From Camellia lanceoleosa (taxonomy: Eukaryota > Streptophyta > Magnoliopsida > Ericales > Theaceae): DNA of 64,000 bases. The translations under genes and the position numbers were made by a program. Position 1 is the first letter of the stretch, and each line of letters opens with the position of its first letter. A model generated the notes under the pieces. The model was given only the letters and a program-made list of their open reading frames with translations. It had not been told where the DNA came from and did not search any database. Location: contig CM045758.1 of assembly GCA_025200525.1 (NCBI GenBank), positions 167,488,261 to 167,552,260 of the forward strand. Direction: 5' to 3'. This document shows positions 1-11,200 of this stretch, in pieces.

Positions 1-430
1 ATAACTCGAAATTCTATACTACTTTCACAACTCTACACTCAAATCGTAACCAAATACATAACAAAAAAATTAAATATTTAAAAATATTTTTATAAAATAG
101 AGTTTGAATTTATTTTTATAAAATATTTTAAAATTTAAAAAATTAAAATTGTAATATTTAAAAATTAAAATATTTAAAAATATTCAAAAAATTAAAAAAA
201 TTTAAAAATAAAAAAAATAAAAAAATCGTAAATCTTAACAAAATTAAAATATTTTTAGAATATTAATTTGAATGGAGTTTTGAATTATGTGTTTGGTTAT
301 GAGTTTTGAAAAGTAATGATTATGTTTTGAAATGAGTTTTGAGAAATGAGTGTAGAATTGTGATTTGAAAACCCTAAACAAACACAACACTCAAAAGTGA
401 GTGTTGAACTAGATTTTGAAAACTCTGCCA
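1..430. repeat. AT-rich inverted-repeat (MITE-like) element, left end cut by the window
   Basis: Both ends carry loosely complementary sequence. The left has ACTCTACACTC followed by AACCAAATACATAAC. The right, read on the other strand, has TTCTACACTC and AACCAAACACATAAT. The middle is almost pure A/T. This is typical of a decayed fold-back MITE. The left end may lie outside the window and I could not define a target duplication. From 431 to 735 I see only ordinary AT-rich intergenic DNA. Confidence 0.45.
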
Positions 431-734
431 AACAGAGGCTTAGAATTTTATATCAGTGATTTAGATTTACTTCAGATATTGACCCACGACACCAACTTTA
501 CATATCAACCATAGATTTGTTATTCCTTTTTCCTTATTTTTTTTTCCCCCATTTCTGAGACCATGGAATGACTGAAAAATAAATAGGTGTCTCTTTGATA
601 TTGATTATTGAAAACTGCTATCCTTTTGAAAGTAAACTGATATGATATGATAGTTATTTTTGTAAATAATTTACTTGTTTATAGATTTTAAATTTTAAAG
701 TGATAAATTCGCAATTAATATTTGTTAATTGTAA

Positions 735-737
<3 letters not shown>

Positions 738-781
<44 letters not shown>

Positions 782-782
782 A
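738..782. repeat. (TC)n microsatellite
   Basis: About 45 bases of almost uninterrupted TC dinucleotides with one TTTC interruption. The 101-codon open frame that crosses it is a low-complexity artefact. Nothing else is recognisable from 783 to 1,055. Confidence 0.95.
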
Positions 783-1063
783 GACCTTACTTCATAATTA
801 TTTTTATTACAATTCTATCCTATCATAAAATTCAAATCCTAACTCCATTCCTAATCTTGCAAATGCTAACTCTAACCTTACTTCCACCCGCACCCGTGCT
901 CATCCCCCTCGCCAAACTTCAGTCCCTCCATGCCATCCTAAAACCCTTCACTCCTATCACCTCTCTCCAGCAACTCTTGAGTGTAACAAAGAAAGATAGG
1001 AAGAGTCACGCGAGAAAAAACAGATAAAAAAAAAAAGGTAACAATAGTAGAAAATGGTACAAG

Positions 1064-1433
1064 TAGGACTATGCAAAATACCGTCTAATTCGTTAAAACA
1101 GTATCAATCCGCATCGCTTTATTCACTAACTACAATTTAAATTTTAAAATTTATAATCCGTCTTTGAAACTGCTCGACTATATATATTTTTTAATTTATA
1201 ATGAAATATTAGAGTAAAAATGAGTGAAAGAGATTTAATATGCTAAATTTATTACAAATTATGAAAAATATTATGTAAATTAGTGTGATATATTATGTAA
1301 AGACTTGATAATTGGTTAAAATATTCTTCAATCCGTCAATCCGTCCAAAACCGCTCAAACCGCAATTTGTCAATCCGTCATTCGTTTATTATTTTTCTCT
1401 CAAACTAGTCGAACCGCACCACGCACACCCCTA
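1064..1433. mobile_element. Non-autonomous hAT-like element A
   Basis: The 370-bp element starts TAGGACTATGCAAAATACC and ends CGCACCACGCACACCCCTA, so the ends are imperfect inverted repeats of the TAGGG-type hAT terminus. It is flanked by GGTACAAG (1056-1063) and GGTACAGA (1434-1441), an 8-bp target duplication with two differences. The inside is AT-rich with several CAATCCGTC motifs. The same terminal family recurs at 22,086-23,336. There is no coding capacity. It lies downstream of the 3' end of WDR55. Confidence 0.7.
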
Positions 1434-1441
1434 GGTACAGA

Positions 1442-1817
1442 TAGGGGTGTAAAAATGACTCGTTGGCCCGAGGCCTGACCTGCCTAGGCCCAACCCGACA
1501 CCCTCAAGTTAAGGGCTAAGGCCTAGGCCATGTTTTTTCTATCCCAACCTGACTTGAGCCCAATCTGAGTCCTACCCGAGGCCTGACCCACCCGATACCC
1601 AACATCACCTTTTCAAGCTATTTTGGTTATAAAAAAAAATTAAAAATTCAGCCTGACCCAAGCCCAAGCCCGAGCCTGAGATCCTAGGCCGGATTACCCC
1701 CTAGGTCGCGATTTCCAACAAATGGACAAGTCCGAAAATTGAAAGGAGCCCGACTGGACCTAGGTTAGGCCAACCCGAGCCTGTACGAGTCGGATCGGGC
1801 CTTTTTTACACCCCTTA
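1442..1817. mobile_element. Non-autonomous hAT-like element B, abutting element A
   Basis: Starts TAGGGGTGTAAAAATG and ends CTTTTTTACACCCCTTA, giving clear terminal inverted repeats. The interior has long GC-rich, mutually complementary stretches (GGCCCGAGGCCTGACC and similar). Its flanks are GGTACAGA on the left, shared with element A, and GGTGCAAG (1818-1825) on the right. That matches an 8-bp hAT duplication carrying transitions. It is non-coding. Confidence 0.7.
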
Positions 1818-1825
1818 GGTGCAAG

Positions 1826-2263
1826 GTGTCATAGTGGTGAAGAAGGGGTGGGAGATCTTGGTTGGACAAGGTGCGGTGCATGGGATAGAGAGAGGGTTTG
1901 GGTTGGGATGGCTGGGGATAATTTTGATTTTAGGGCAAATTTCACGTTGCTTCTTGTAATTTGGTTTATGTGCAGATTATCCTCTCTTATTTGAAAATAA
2001 TTACCATGTAATTTATGAACTACAGAATCTCATTAGAAAATCAACAGGTCATGTTTGCAATACTCATCAAGTCTTAATAAGCTACACAATCTCATTAGAA
2101 AATCAACGGTTAATTTACCAACCCCCACCCCCAAAAAAAAAAAAATTCCAATAATTATGATGATAATAAGGGCACCCACTTCCAGAAGCTAAAACCATAT
2201 ATCCCATCAGGACTACCATTATCAGATTAACCAAAATTGTAAAACAGCAGTGCTAATAATTTA
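1826..2263. other. 3' flank of WDR55, no gene seen
   Basis: AT-rich DNA downstream of the WDR55 stop codon, including the probable 3' UTR and polyadenylation region on the minus strand. A CATTAGAAAATCAAC motif occurs twice about 70 bases apart. I find no other feature. Confidence 0.5.
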
Positions 2264-5200
2264 CTACAAGTCTGCAAAAAAGTTGTTAGAACTATCGAGG
2301 CCTTGCCCTCTACTTGCAATTTTTCTCTTGGTCCCTGGCAAAATAAAAAAGAGAATGTGCAAGTTCAATTTAATGTTAAAACATGCTAGCCAGATTATCA
2401 TCTTGTAGAAGATATGTATTAACATGTATGTTTTCTGTGCGCATACACATCCACAAAATACAGTGACCTCAAAGAATAAACACAAACATAGCTACACATA
2501 TATAACAGGCAATCCAGAAAACTTTTTAAACATATGCAACTAGATGGACCATGAACTAGAATCCCTCACATATTACCAGTGCTACCAGCGAAAGACATCA
2601 TGATCCCAAAATTTTTGCAGGTGCTTTTTGGTAATATTTGTATTGACAAAAATAAATCATGACTTAATCAATTCTTTGCAAGTGCATAACATCCATGGAC
2701 AATCATAAGCTGCACAAATCAGATAACGAATTCCAATTTGTGCTATTCTTTTCTATACGATGTCCCCAAACATAATCACTTCAATAAGGTGATCCCATCA
2801 TTCAGTTAGTGGTACCTAGTCTAATTGTCAAGAATTAATATTCCATATTTAAGGCTTATGGTTGAAAGGCTTTGGATTATGATATGATGTAATTTAGCAA
2901 GGGAAACTAGCACATATAAATTTGAAACTATCCAATATACCTTTGGAAGATTTCGGAAGACGGTCCATATCCATCTCATCCATCTCGTGACTATCACCGT
3001 ATGCCACAGCCAAATGACTCTTTATAGTACTTCCAGAACTTAGCAGTAAATTGTCCATATCCCATAGCTACAGGAGAAAGGATATATATAGTTGAGAGAA
3101 TTCTGTCAGTCATGGAAAAAACCCTACAGCCCCTACAGAAGGGAGAGAAAGATCTACATACCTTCAATGTATGATCATGTGAAATACTGCCCAGAAACTT
3201 TTTGTCATGAGAAAATGCTGCAAAACCAATCGAACAACTGAATAAGAAATGGTCCAACTTCAGAAGGGACAGCAGCATCAAATAACAATGTGGCGAAAAA
3301 ATATATATATATATATTTGCCAATGAGATAGCATATGTATCTAGAACCGTAGGCACAAGTGTCAATCTCCACCAAGTGGCTACGCCACATCATCTCCACA
3401 TTGGCTGGCAGGAGGCACCACATGCTGACCTCATGAGCCAACACACAGTCCAATGACACACTGCCACATGAGCACCTCCAAATGAGCCAACAGGCCAAGG
3501 GCAATTGCCCATGGTGCCTGATCACCAACAACCCGTCAGTCACCCCAATCAGTCCACCAATTGGCCTCCTAAGTTACCACTCAGCATCCTCAACCAGTCT
3601 ACACCAATCAGTCTCCACTAATCAGTCTCCACTTGTTTCCCCAATTGTTCCATACCAATTGGTCACCATGACAACCACTCGGCCTCCTCAATTGATAAAC
3701 AATTGAACAACCCCCATTCAATTGTCATCAATTGGTTAAGCAACCCTTAAGCTACTATACTCAGTATTCACCAACCGAGTGAATGATTGACAAATAATAT
3801 ATACTGCGAGCAGGTCTCCAACTTACACTTGATTCAAAGTGTTAACCTAGGCTAAGAGCATGGACTCGGACATCCACTTAGGACCAATGGAGAACTTGTG
3901 GCTTGGAGGCTAGAGTCAAGGGATCATCAGGGTTGATTGACCCACCCCCTTGAGAAGGCTCCACCTCAACTAGTCTTAAGAGAGGTGCTCTATGACCAGG
4001 ACGTGATATCTCAGACGAATTATCATATCTACTCCTGCAGACTTGGGATACAATTTCCAATGCTCATCATACCAACCCACCGCAACCTCAATGATTCATC
4101 TTCCAAGACCTAACTATGGTGCATTGGGAAGTTGGGAAACTCCGGATTGTCAAACCAAGAGAGTTGTGCCACATGTCTATAGGTGAATTGTCCTTCATGT
4201 TTTTGTTCTCCTATAATGGGGAACATCCCCATGCATGCAAGCACTAGCAAGCTTCAACTATCCTTTGGCAAGCTCAAAAGAATGCTCCACTGCCACCCTC
4301 TCTGTGTAAGACTGCCTTTTCTCTCCTCCTCCATCTCTGGGGGTACCTTGCCAGCTCATTGCCTATCACCTTTCCAGATCCATCTCCAGTACCTCCACCG
4401 TCCACAATAAACATCCGTGCACCCATAAACCATAGCTAACCATTTCGTGAAATAAGAGACCATGGCAGATGATACAAACCATTGACTACACCAAGTTCAT
4501 TTAGGAATACAATTTATGGATGAGACTACAAATCCACATATATTTACTTTTCTGTTAGTCCAAGTGACATCTGTAGGCAGAGTAACCGTTCAAAAATAAA
4601 GAAAGATGTTTAGAAGTAACTTGCTAGAAAGTCATACCAAGACGCTCAACAGGATATTCTGAATGTTCTGCAATTGGCTGGATTATTCTGTTGGGTAATA
4701 TGCCTACAAGGCTAAATACGGGGGGGAAAAAACACAGATATTAGGAACTACCAAAAACAAAAAAAAAACAGAGCGAGAGAGGGGCATGATAGATTCAATA
4801 AACAAATAAAATTTATCCCTCTAGAGAAAGTCTCTCGCCTGATGAGTCCATTCTCAGATCCACTAATAACTCTGTCTTCATCAAGCTAACACAAGAAAAG
4901 CAAGCCTTTAGTTTTCAGTTGGAATGAAATACCAACTAATTTGAAAAAGCCAATAAGGTTAAGACACTAACTTTCAACAAGGCATCTACAGAATTTGGGG
5001 ATAGATCAACAAAGCAATCACTGAAAACAAAAAAGAACATTCCACAGCAAGAAAATTAAGACTCGAGACATTGAAAGCATAAAATTCCTACTGAATCAAA
5101 TGTTCCCCTACTGTGGACAGGATCTATACCTGCAGTCCTTGAAAAATCCCCACGAATACAATAGTAGAGTTCCAGTTTGTGTCCCACATATAACTTTTCG

Positions 5201-8200
5201 ACCGTTCTGATCACAAGAAAGTAATAGTCAGCATAGCAAAACGCAAACACATGAATTAGAAAAATAGGAGAAATTAAAGCAAAAGAAATAGAAATTCATA
5301 TAGAACTGTCCCCAGCGGACAAATCAGGCTTCTAAAATGCAAATATTAATCTATATTTGCTGAGAACATGTTATGCACCAGAACATGTTCCATAGGAGTG
5401 GAATAAAAGCAAGAATTAACAGTCACAACACTCAGCAGGTTTAGCACCAGGAAAAGAAAAACTGTGATGATGGCACACTGCCTTGATACCACATTTAATG
5501 TCTGTAGGCATATTACATGTGCAATAATGTTCACAGCAAACTGTCTGCTTAAACATCTTGTGCAATGCATGTGCCAGAGATGTGCACAAAACATACGTTT
5601 TAATGCAATGGGGACATTAAGAAAGATAATATAAAAGGAATGCATTTCATACACAGAAAAATTCTACCGTCATGATTATGACAGAAAGCAGCTCATCTTC
5701 AGAAAATTCAGAGCGAGTTTGAAGCTGAAATTAGTGTATACAAGATGAATCAACTAATGAAGCAAGTATTAATTGACAGAAAATGTGAAGAAGCACAATA
5801 TATCTTGGGTCAAACAAATAAAGCAGTAGAGCATTCCAATGAATATATCTTATTGCTCCGAAGGTTGCAGACAGATAGAGACCCATCTCCACTTAGCAAT
5901 GTCAGAGAAAATAAGAACAACAATGTCAAATAAAATAAATATGATGAAGTCTTTCATCAAGAAAGAAAAGTAAATAAATGGACAAAAGATTTTTGTTTCC
6001 AAATAAAACGGGTGATTAATAATATAGTCTTTGAGGTTGTGGTTAATAGTTTCTCCCCCTGGATTAATTCTTGGCTCCATCACTGCTGGCAAATTAAGGG
6101 TCTATAAATATTATCCTATGACAAATTTCATGATCAAGTCCTCACATAGAGCCAGAGCACAATGACATGGAATTTCTCAATGAGAGTGTAAGAGGAGCTA
6201 ATTTGAGCCCACTAAATTAATTAGGCCCAATAGTCCAAGGTTGGTGGGCCTGAATTTATCACAAGTCCAAGATTGGTGAACCTGGATTTATTGCCATCAA
6301 ACGGGCCGAATCACTATAAGCCTCGAAAGAGTTCGGATCCATGAACTTAAAAACTTACTCGAGCCCAGACTTGAAAGGATTCGGATCCACGAACCTAGAA
6401 ATCCGAAGCACTTGGCTTCGAACGGGTTCAAACGCAATCTAGAAGTCGCTTCATTAGTGAGTCCCAGAACACTTGCGGGTTCGAAACTTTTCGAGATCTA
6501 CGCACCAGAACCATGGACGTAATGGAGTCCGAACAAAGGACCCGATCTCGAGGATGGTCAATGGAGATAAATTCACTCTTCGGTTAAACTAGCCTATACC
6601 CAGGTCGAGGTGGTACGATTTAAGGGGTCCCTGAGACTTGGCAATATTTTGCAATAGGACATTCTCTTGAACTACCCCTAACCCTTTTGCGGTAGGGCCT
6701 CCTCTGGGACTACCCCTGACACTTTGGGATGATTGGGGATCATTGGTTAAGTGTGGCTAAGACTAAGGGTTCGCCGAGAGGTTGATCTCCTCTTCGAGGG
6801 TTTTCCTCATCCTCGGAGAGGTCACCTCCTCGGACAAGGTGCTTAAAGAGAATATTCTCCATGTGCCTTGTACATAGGCTCCATCCTACATCATGAGGTG
6901 CTTATAAATAGCATCCACCCATAGCTTTACAATGGATGGATTTTGGAGAGAAAACTCTTGGGAAAGAACTAATTTCCCTTCTCCATTATCAACCTTGAGA
7001 GTGAAAGTGGGAGATCCATGGGAGAGCCTTGCCATTATTCTCTCTCTAACTACTTTGCCTTCTTCTTCACTCAATCTCTTATCTCTATCATCTCTTTGTT
7101 TTTGTGTTCTTAGTTGTGACTATTGAAGAATCTAAGCCTTTCATCATTTTTTAGAGAATTCGAATTTTTTTTCAAAGATCTTCAAAGATCTTCGAATTTT
7201 CCAACAACTTTCTTGAACCCTCTCATACATTTGGCGACTCTGCTAGGGAGGCAGATTGGTTAATGGTCTCAACGAGATCTGAAACCCACACAACTCCAGC
7301 AAGAATGGAGGGAGAAGATGAAGTTCACCAACAAGAATCCTCTAATGGTGGCGATGACAAGACCATGGCCCCAGATCAACCACTTTTACTCGAAGCCATT
7401 CAAGGACTTCAAAATAGTCAGCAAGAGATTACTACCACTCTTCAGAATCTCACTCACACATGTTGGTAATGAGTTTTAATTTTGCACCAGCGCCAAACAG
7501 AAATCAAACTGGCGATGGAGTTATCCCCGCCAGAGTGTAAAATCAAATCCAAGGAAAAGCATGCCCCAGTCAGCCTGTGGCTCATGGCAACACAACCACA
7601 GTAACACATGCTTAAACCACAGTAGGCGGCAGCAATTTGCCCACGCCCGAGCTCCATGGCGTGCCAAGCTGAGATCCAATGGTGACTAGGGAAGGTTCTG
7701 GTGTGATGAATGGCGCTCCAGTGACTGTTGGTGTCCAGGCAAATATAAGGGGCATGGTGGCGCAAAAGGGAGCTTTGCCCGTCCCTAATCTTATTACACC
7801 ACTAGTAAATGTTACTCAAGCACCAAGCGGGCCTCCTTTGGTGCCAACAACAAATTTGCAAGCCCAACCCGATATAGTTGCACCGTGCGGTGGACTTTAT
7901 AGGCCTCAATTCAATGTCCCATCTCCAACTGGCTTGTCCATAGGCGCTGATGGCCAGTATCGTCAAGTGTCTTCACCAATGATGAATTCTCAACACCAGA
8001 ATGGCCAAGTCGCTCCTAGCTCAGTCTTCAGGTCCATAAGCCAAGTTCCGGGAATGCCACCATCAAACTCTCTCCCTCAACAATTTCTCACACTTGCCAA
8101 TGTGCAAGCCATGTTCGATCTCGAACAGGGCAAGAGGACTTTACCCTCTTTACTTGATCTAGAAATCAAGCTGCCTTACCCTATTGAGATGTTGAGTTAT

Positions 8201-11200
8201 CCATACCCGGAGGGATACACGGTGCCGAAGTTCATCAAATTCGATGGCAAGCAAGGAAATGCTCGAGAACATGTTGTGCGGTTCATCGAGACTCTGGGTA
8301 TTCATGGTTCAAACCACGTCCTCTGGCTGAGAGAATTTCTAAGTCCCTCACTGACCGTGCATATAGTCGGTATGTTAATTTGGCCCCAAACTCTGTCCGA
8401 AGTTGGGAGGAAATGGTTAACAAATTCCACTCCAAGTTCTTTCAAGTGGCAGAGAAGGTGACCGCACTTACATTGTGTAAGGAGCAACAACGAGAAGGTG
8501 AGGACATCTTTGACTACGTCAAAAGGTTTCAAGACAAAGCTGTGGATTGCCATGAAGCAGTGGAGGAAAGCTATTTGGTCCAAATCTGCGTTGAAGAGGC
8601 ATTGAACGGGTACAAGATGCTTCTTGTTAATCATAAGCTACCCACATTTTCGGCACTAATTGAAGCATCTCGGAATATCAACATACCTCAGTCTCAGGAG
8701 ATCGAGTTCGAGACTAGTTATAAAACTAGATCCAAGTCATCCCGAGAACATTCTGTCACTGCGGCTTCTGCGTCTTCTACCGAAAGTCGCAGGGGAAGGA
8801 ATTTAGAGGTCAAAAGAGGAAACACTACGAAGATGACACTCCTTTTCCGTGTAGTGTTGAGGAGGTGAAGGCCTTAGTTAAAGAATAAGTGGTAGATAGG
8901 GAATTGAAGTTGCCTCATATTGAAGAGCTTTTGCCGAAGAGAGTCCGTGAAGGCCCTAATTATTGTGTTTTCCACCGATCACTAGGACATCCTACAGAAA
9001 AGTGTCAGACGCTTAGGAAAATTTTTAGAAAGAAAGTCAAAGCAGATGAGCTAAAGTTCAAAGAACAGGAGCCCCAGGAAATCTTAGAAAACGTGGCTAT
9101 GATGGCGTATGACGGCCACAACCCAAGTAACTAGTGAAAGTTTTTCGAATGACCTCGCAACTCTAGTGACTGGGAGCAAGGGTTGACATTCTGTAAAAGA
9201 ATTCCATTGTCCAAGAAGTCTAACCAATACATTTACAATTTGTATTTATTGCATTGTCCAAGAAGGTTTATCTTTCTTATGTTATGAAGAAATTTGTTTC
9301 TTCCATATTGTATATCTCCATTATTTTCTCTATATTATGTATCTTCATTGTGTTATGTTGCCGAGACAGTTTTTTAATTTTTGTTACCCCTCGAAGAAAA
9401 AAGAGGAATAGTAGACTCGATTACCAACCTGAAGGGACCTTTCTTAATGCAATAGAAGTGTACTCCCACTCGGACCTCCGAAAAGCAGTCATTGCTTCCA
9501 TCAATGCAAGCTTTGAGGGTTTTTCTTGCTGAAGTAGAGTGTGTGCTCCCACTCGAACTTCCGAAAAACAAACCTTGTTCCCATTAGTGCAAGCTTCGAG
9601 AATCTTTCTTATTGAAGTAGAGTGTGTGCTCTCACTCAGACTTTCGAAGAACAGACCTTGCTTCCATTAGTGCGAGCTTCGAAGATCTTTCTTATTGAAG
9701 TACAGTATGTGCTCCCACTTGGACTTCCGAAGAACATCCCTCGAGACTCGGTTGCTTGTCAAAATGGATATTTCTTACCGAAGTAAGGTGTGCGCTACTA
9801 TTCGAACTCCTAAGGAACAACCTTGCTCCCATTCGGACTTCTGAAGAACAACCCTTACTTCTATCAAAACAAGCTTCAAGGGTCTTTCTTGATTGAAGCA
9901 GAGTGTGTGTTCCCACTCGAACTTCCGAATAATAGCCCTTGCTTCCATCAGCGCAAGCTTCGAGGATCTTTTTTGTCAAAGTAAAGTGTACTACTGCTCC
10001 GGCTTTCGAAGGACAGCCTTTGCTTCCATTGGTTGCTAAAGAAGAGAGTGTACATCCACTCGGACTTCCGAGAGACAGCTTTACCTCCGCTCAGACTTCC
10101 GAGGAACAATCCTTACTTCCGTTAGTGCGAGCTTAGTACACTCAGTTGCTTGCCAGAAGGGATCTTTCTTGCCGAAGTAAGGTGTATGCTTCTTTCAGAC
10201 TCCTGAAGGACAGTTTTGCTTCCGTTCAGACTTTCGAGGGATAGCCCTTACTCTCATTAGTGTGAGTTTCAACGGCCCTGAGGTAGTAGACTTCTTACAA
10301 GAAGCAAGTTTCAAGAGATCTATCTTTCTTGCCAAGTAGGGTGTATGCTACTACTCGGACTTTCAAGGGACAACTCTTGCTTCCGTTCAAACTACCGAGG
10401 GACGGCCTTTGCTTCCATTAACTGCTGAAGTAGAAGTGTACTCCCACTCGAACTTCCGAGGGGTAGACTTTGCTTCCGTTAGTTACTGAAGAAGGGAGTG
10501 TGCATCTACTCAGACTTCCGAGAGGCAGCCTTGCTTATGCTCGGACTTTCAAGGGGCAATCTTTACTTGTGTTGGTACAAGCTTGGTAGACTCAATTGCC
10601 TTTTAGAGAGATCTCTCTTTCCGAAGAAGAGTGTGTGCTACTTTCGGACTCCTAAGAGACAATCTTGCCTTCTTGCGAACTTCTGAGAAACAGCCCTTGC
10701 TCTCATTAGTGCGGGTTCTGAGGTACCGAAGTTGTGGAGTTTGTACAAGAATTCATTCGCCTGAAATAACAAAGCCGACAAACGAGATGAACAATATTGA
10801 GTTCAGATTATGATTCAAGCAACATCAACTATTTATTTCCAAAGCATCCACAAGATCAACAAGACAATAATTAATTATTCAACAAGAAGATTTATATACA
10901 ATACGAGGGGCTCATTTCCTTGGATTGTGCTTGCAACAACATTTATTGTATTTTGCTCTACAAATTTCAAGACAAGCCTAACAAAATTTTCAATAGCAAC
11001 ACCAACAAAACTCAAAGGATTCAAATTATCTCTCTCTACACCAATGAATTTTTGCAACATTAATACCCCATCCATATCAAATTTATGAACACAAGGTCAA
11101 GCTCCAAAACATGAATTTCAGGACTACATTTCATCATGAGTTCAAGATCCAATCGGAGGGGTTCAACAAGTATCTCATCTTCTCTCAAAAAAAAAAAAAA

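Noticed and set aside
7454..7765. Minus-strand 103-codon frame over gag
   Set aside because: Shadow of the gag reading frame, no recognisable motifs.
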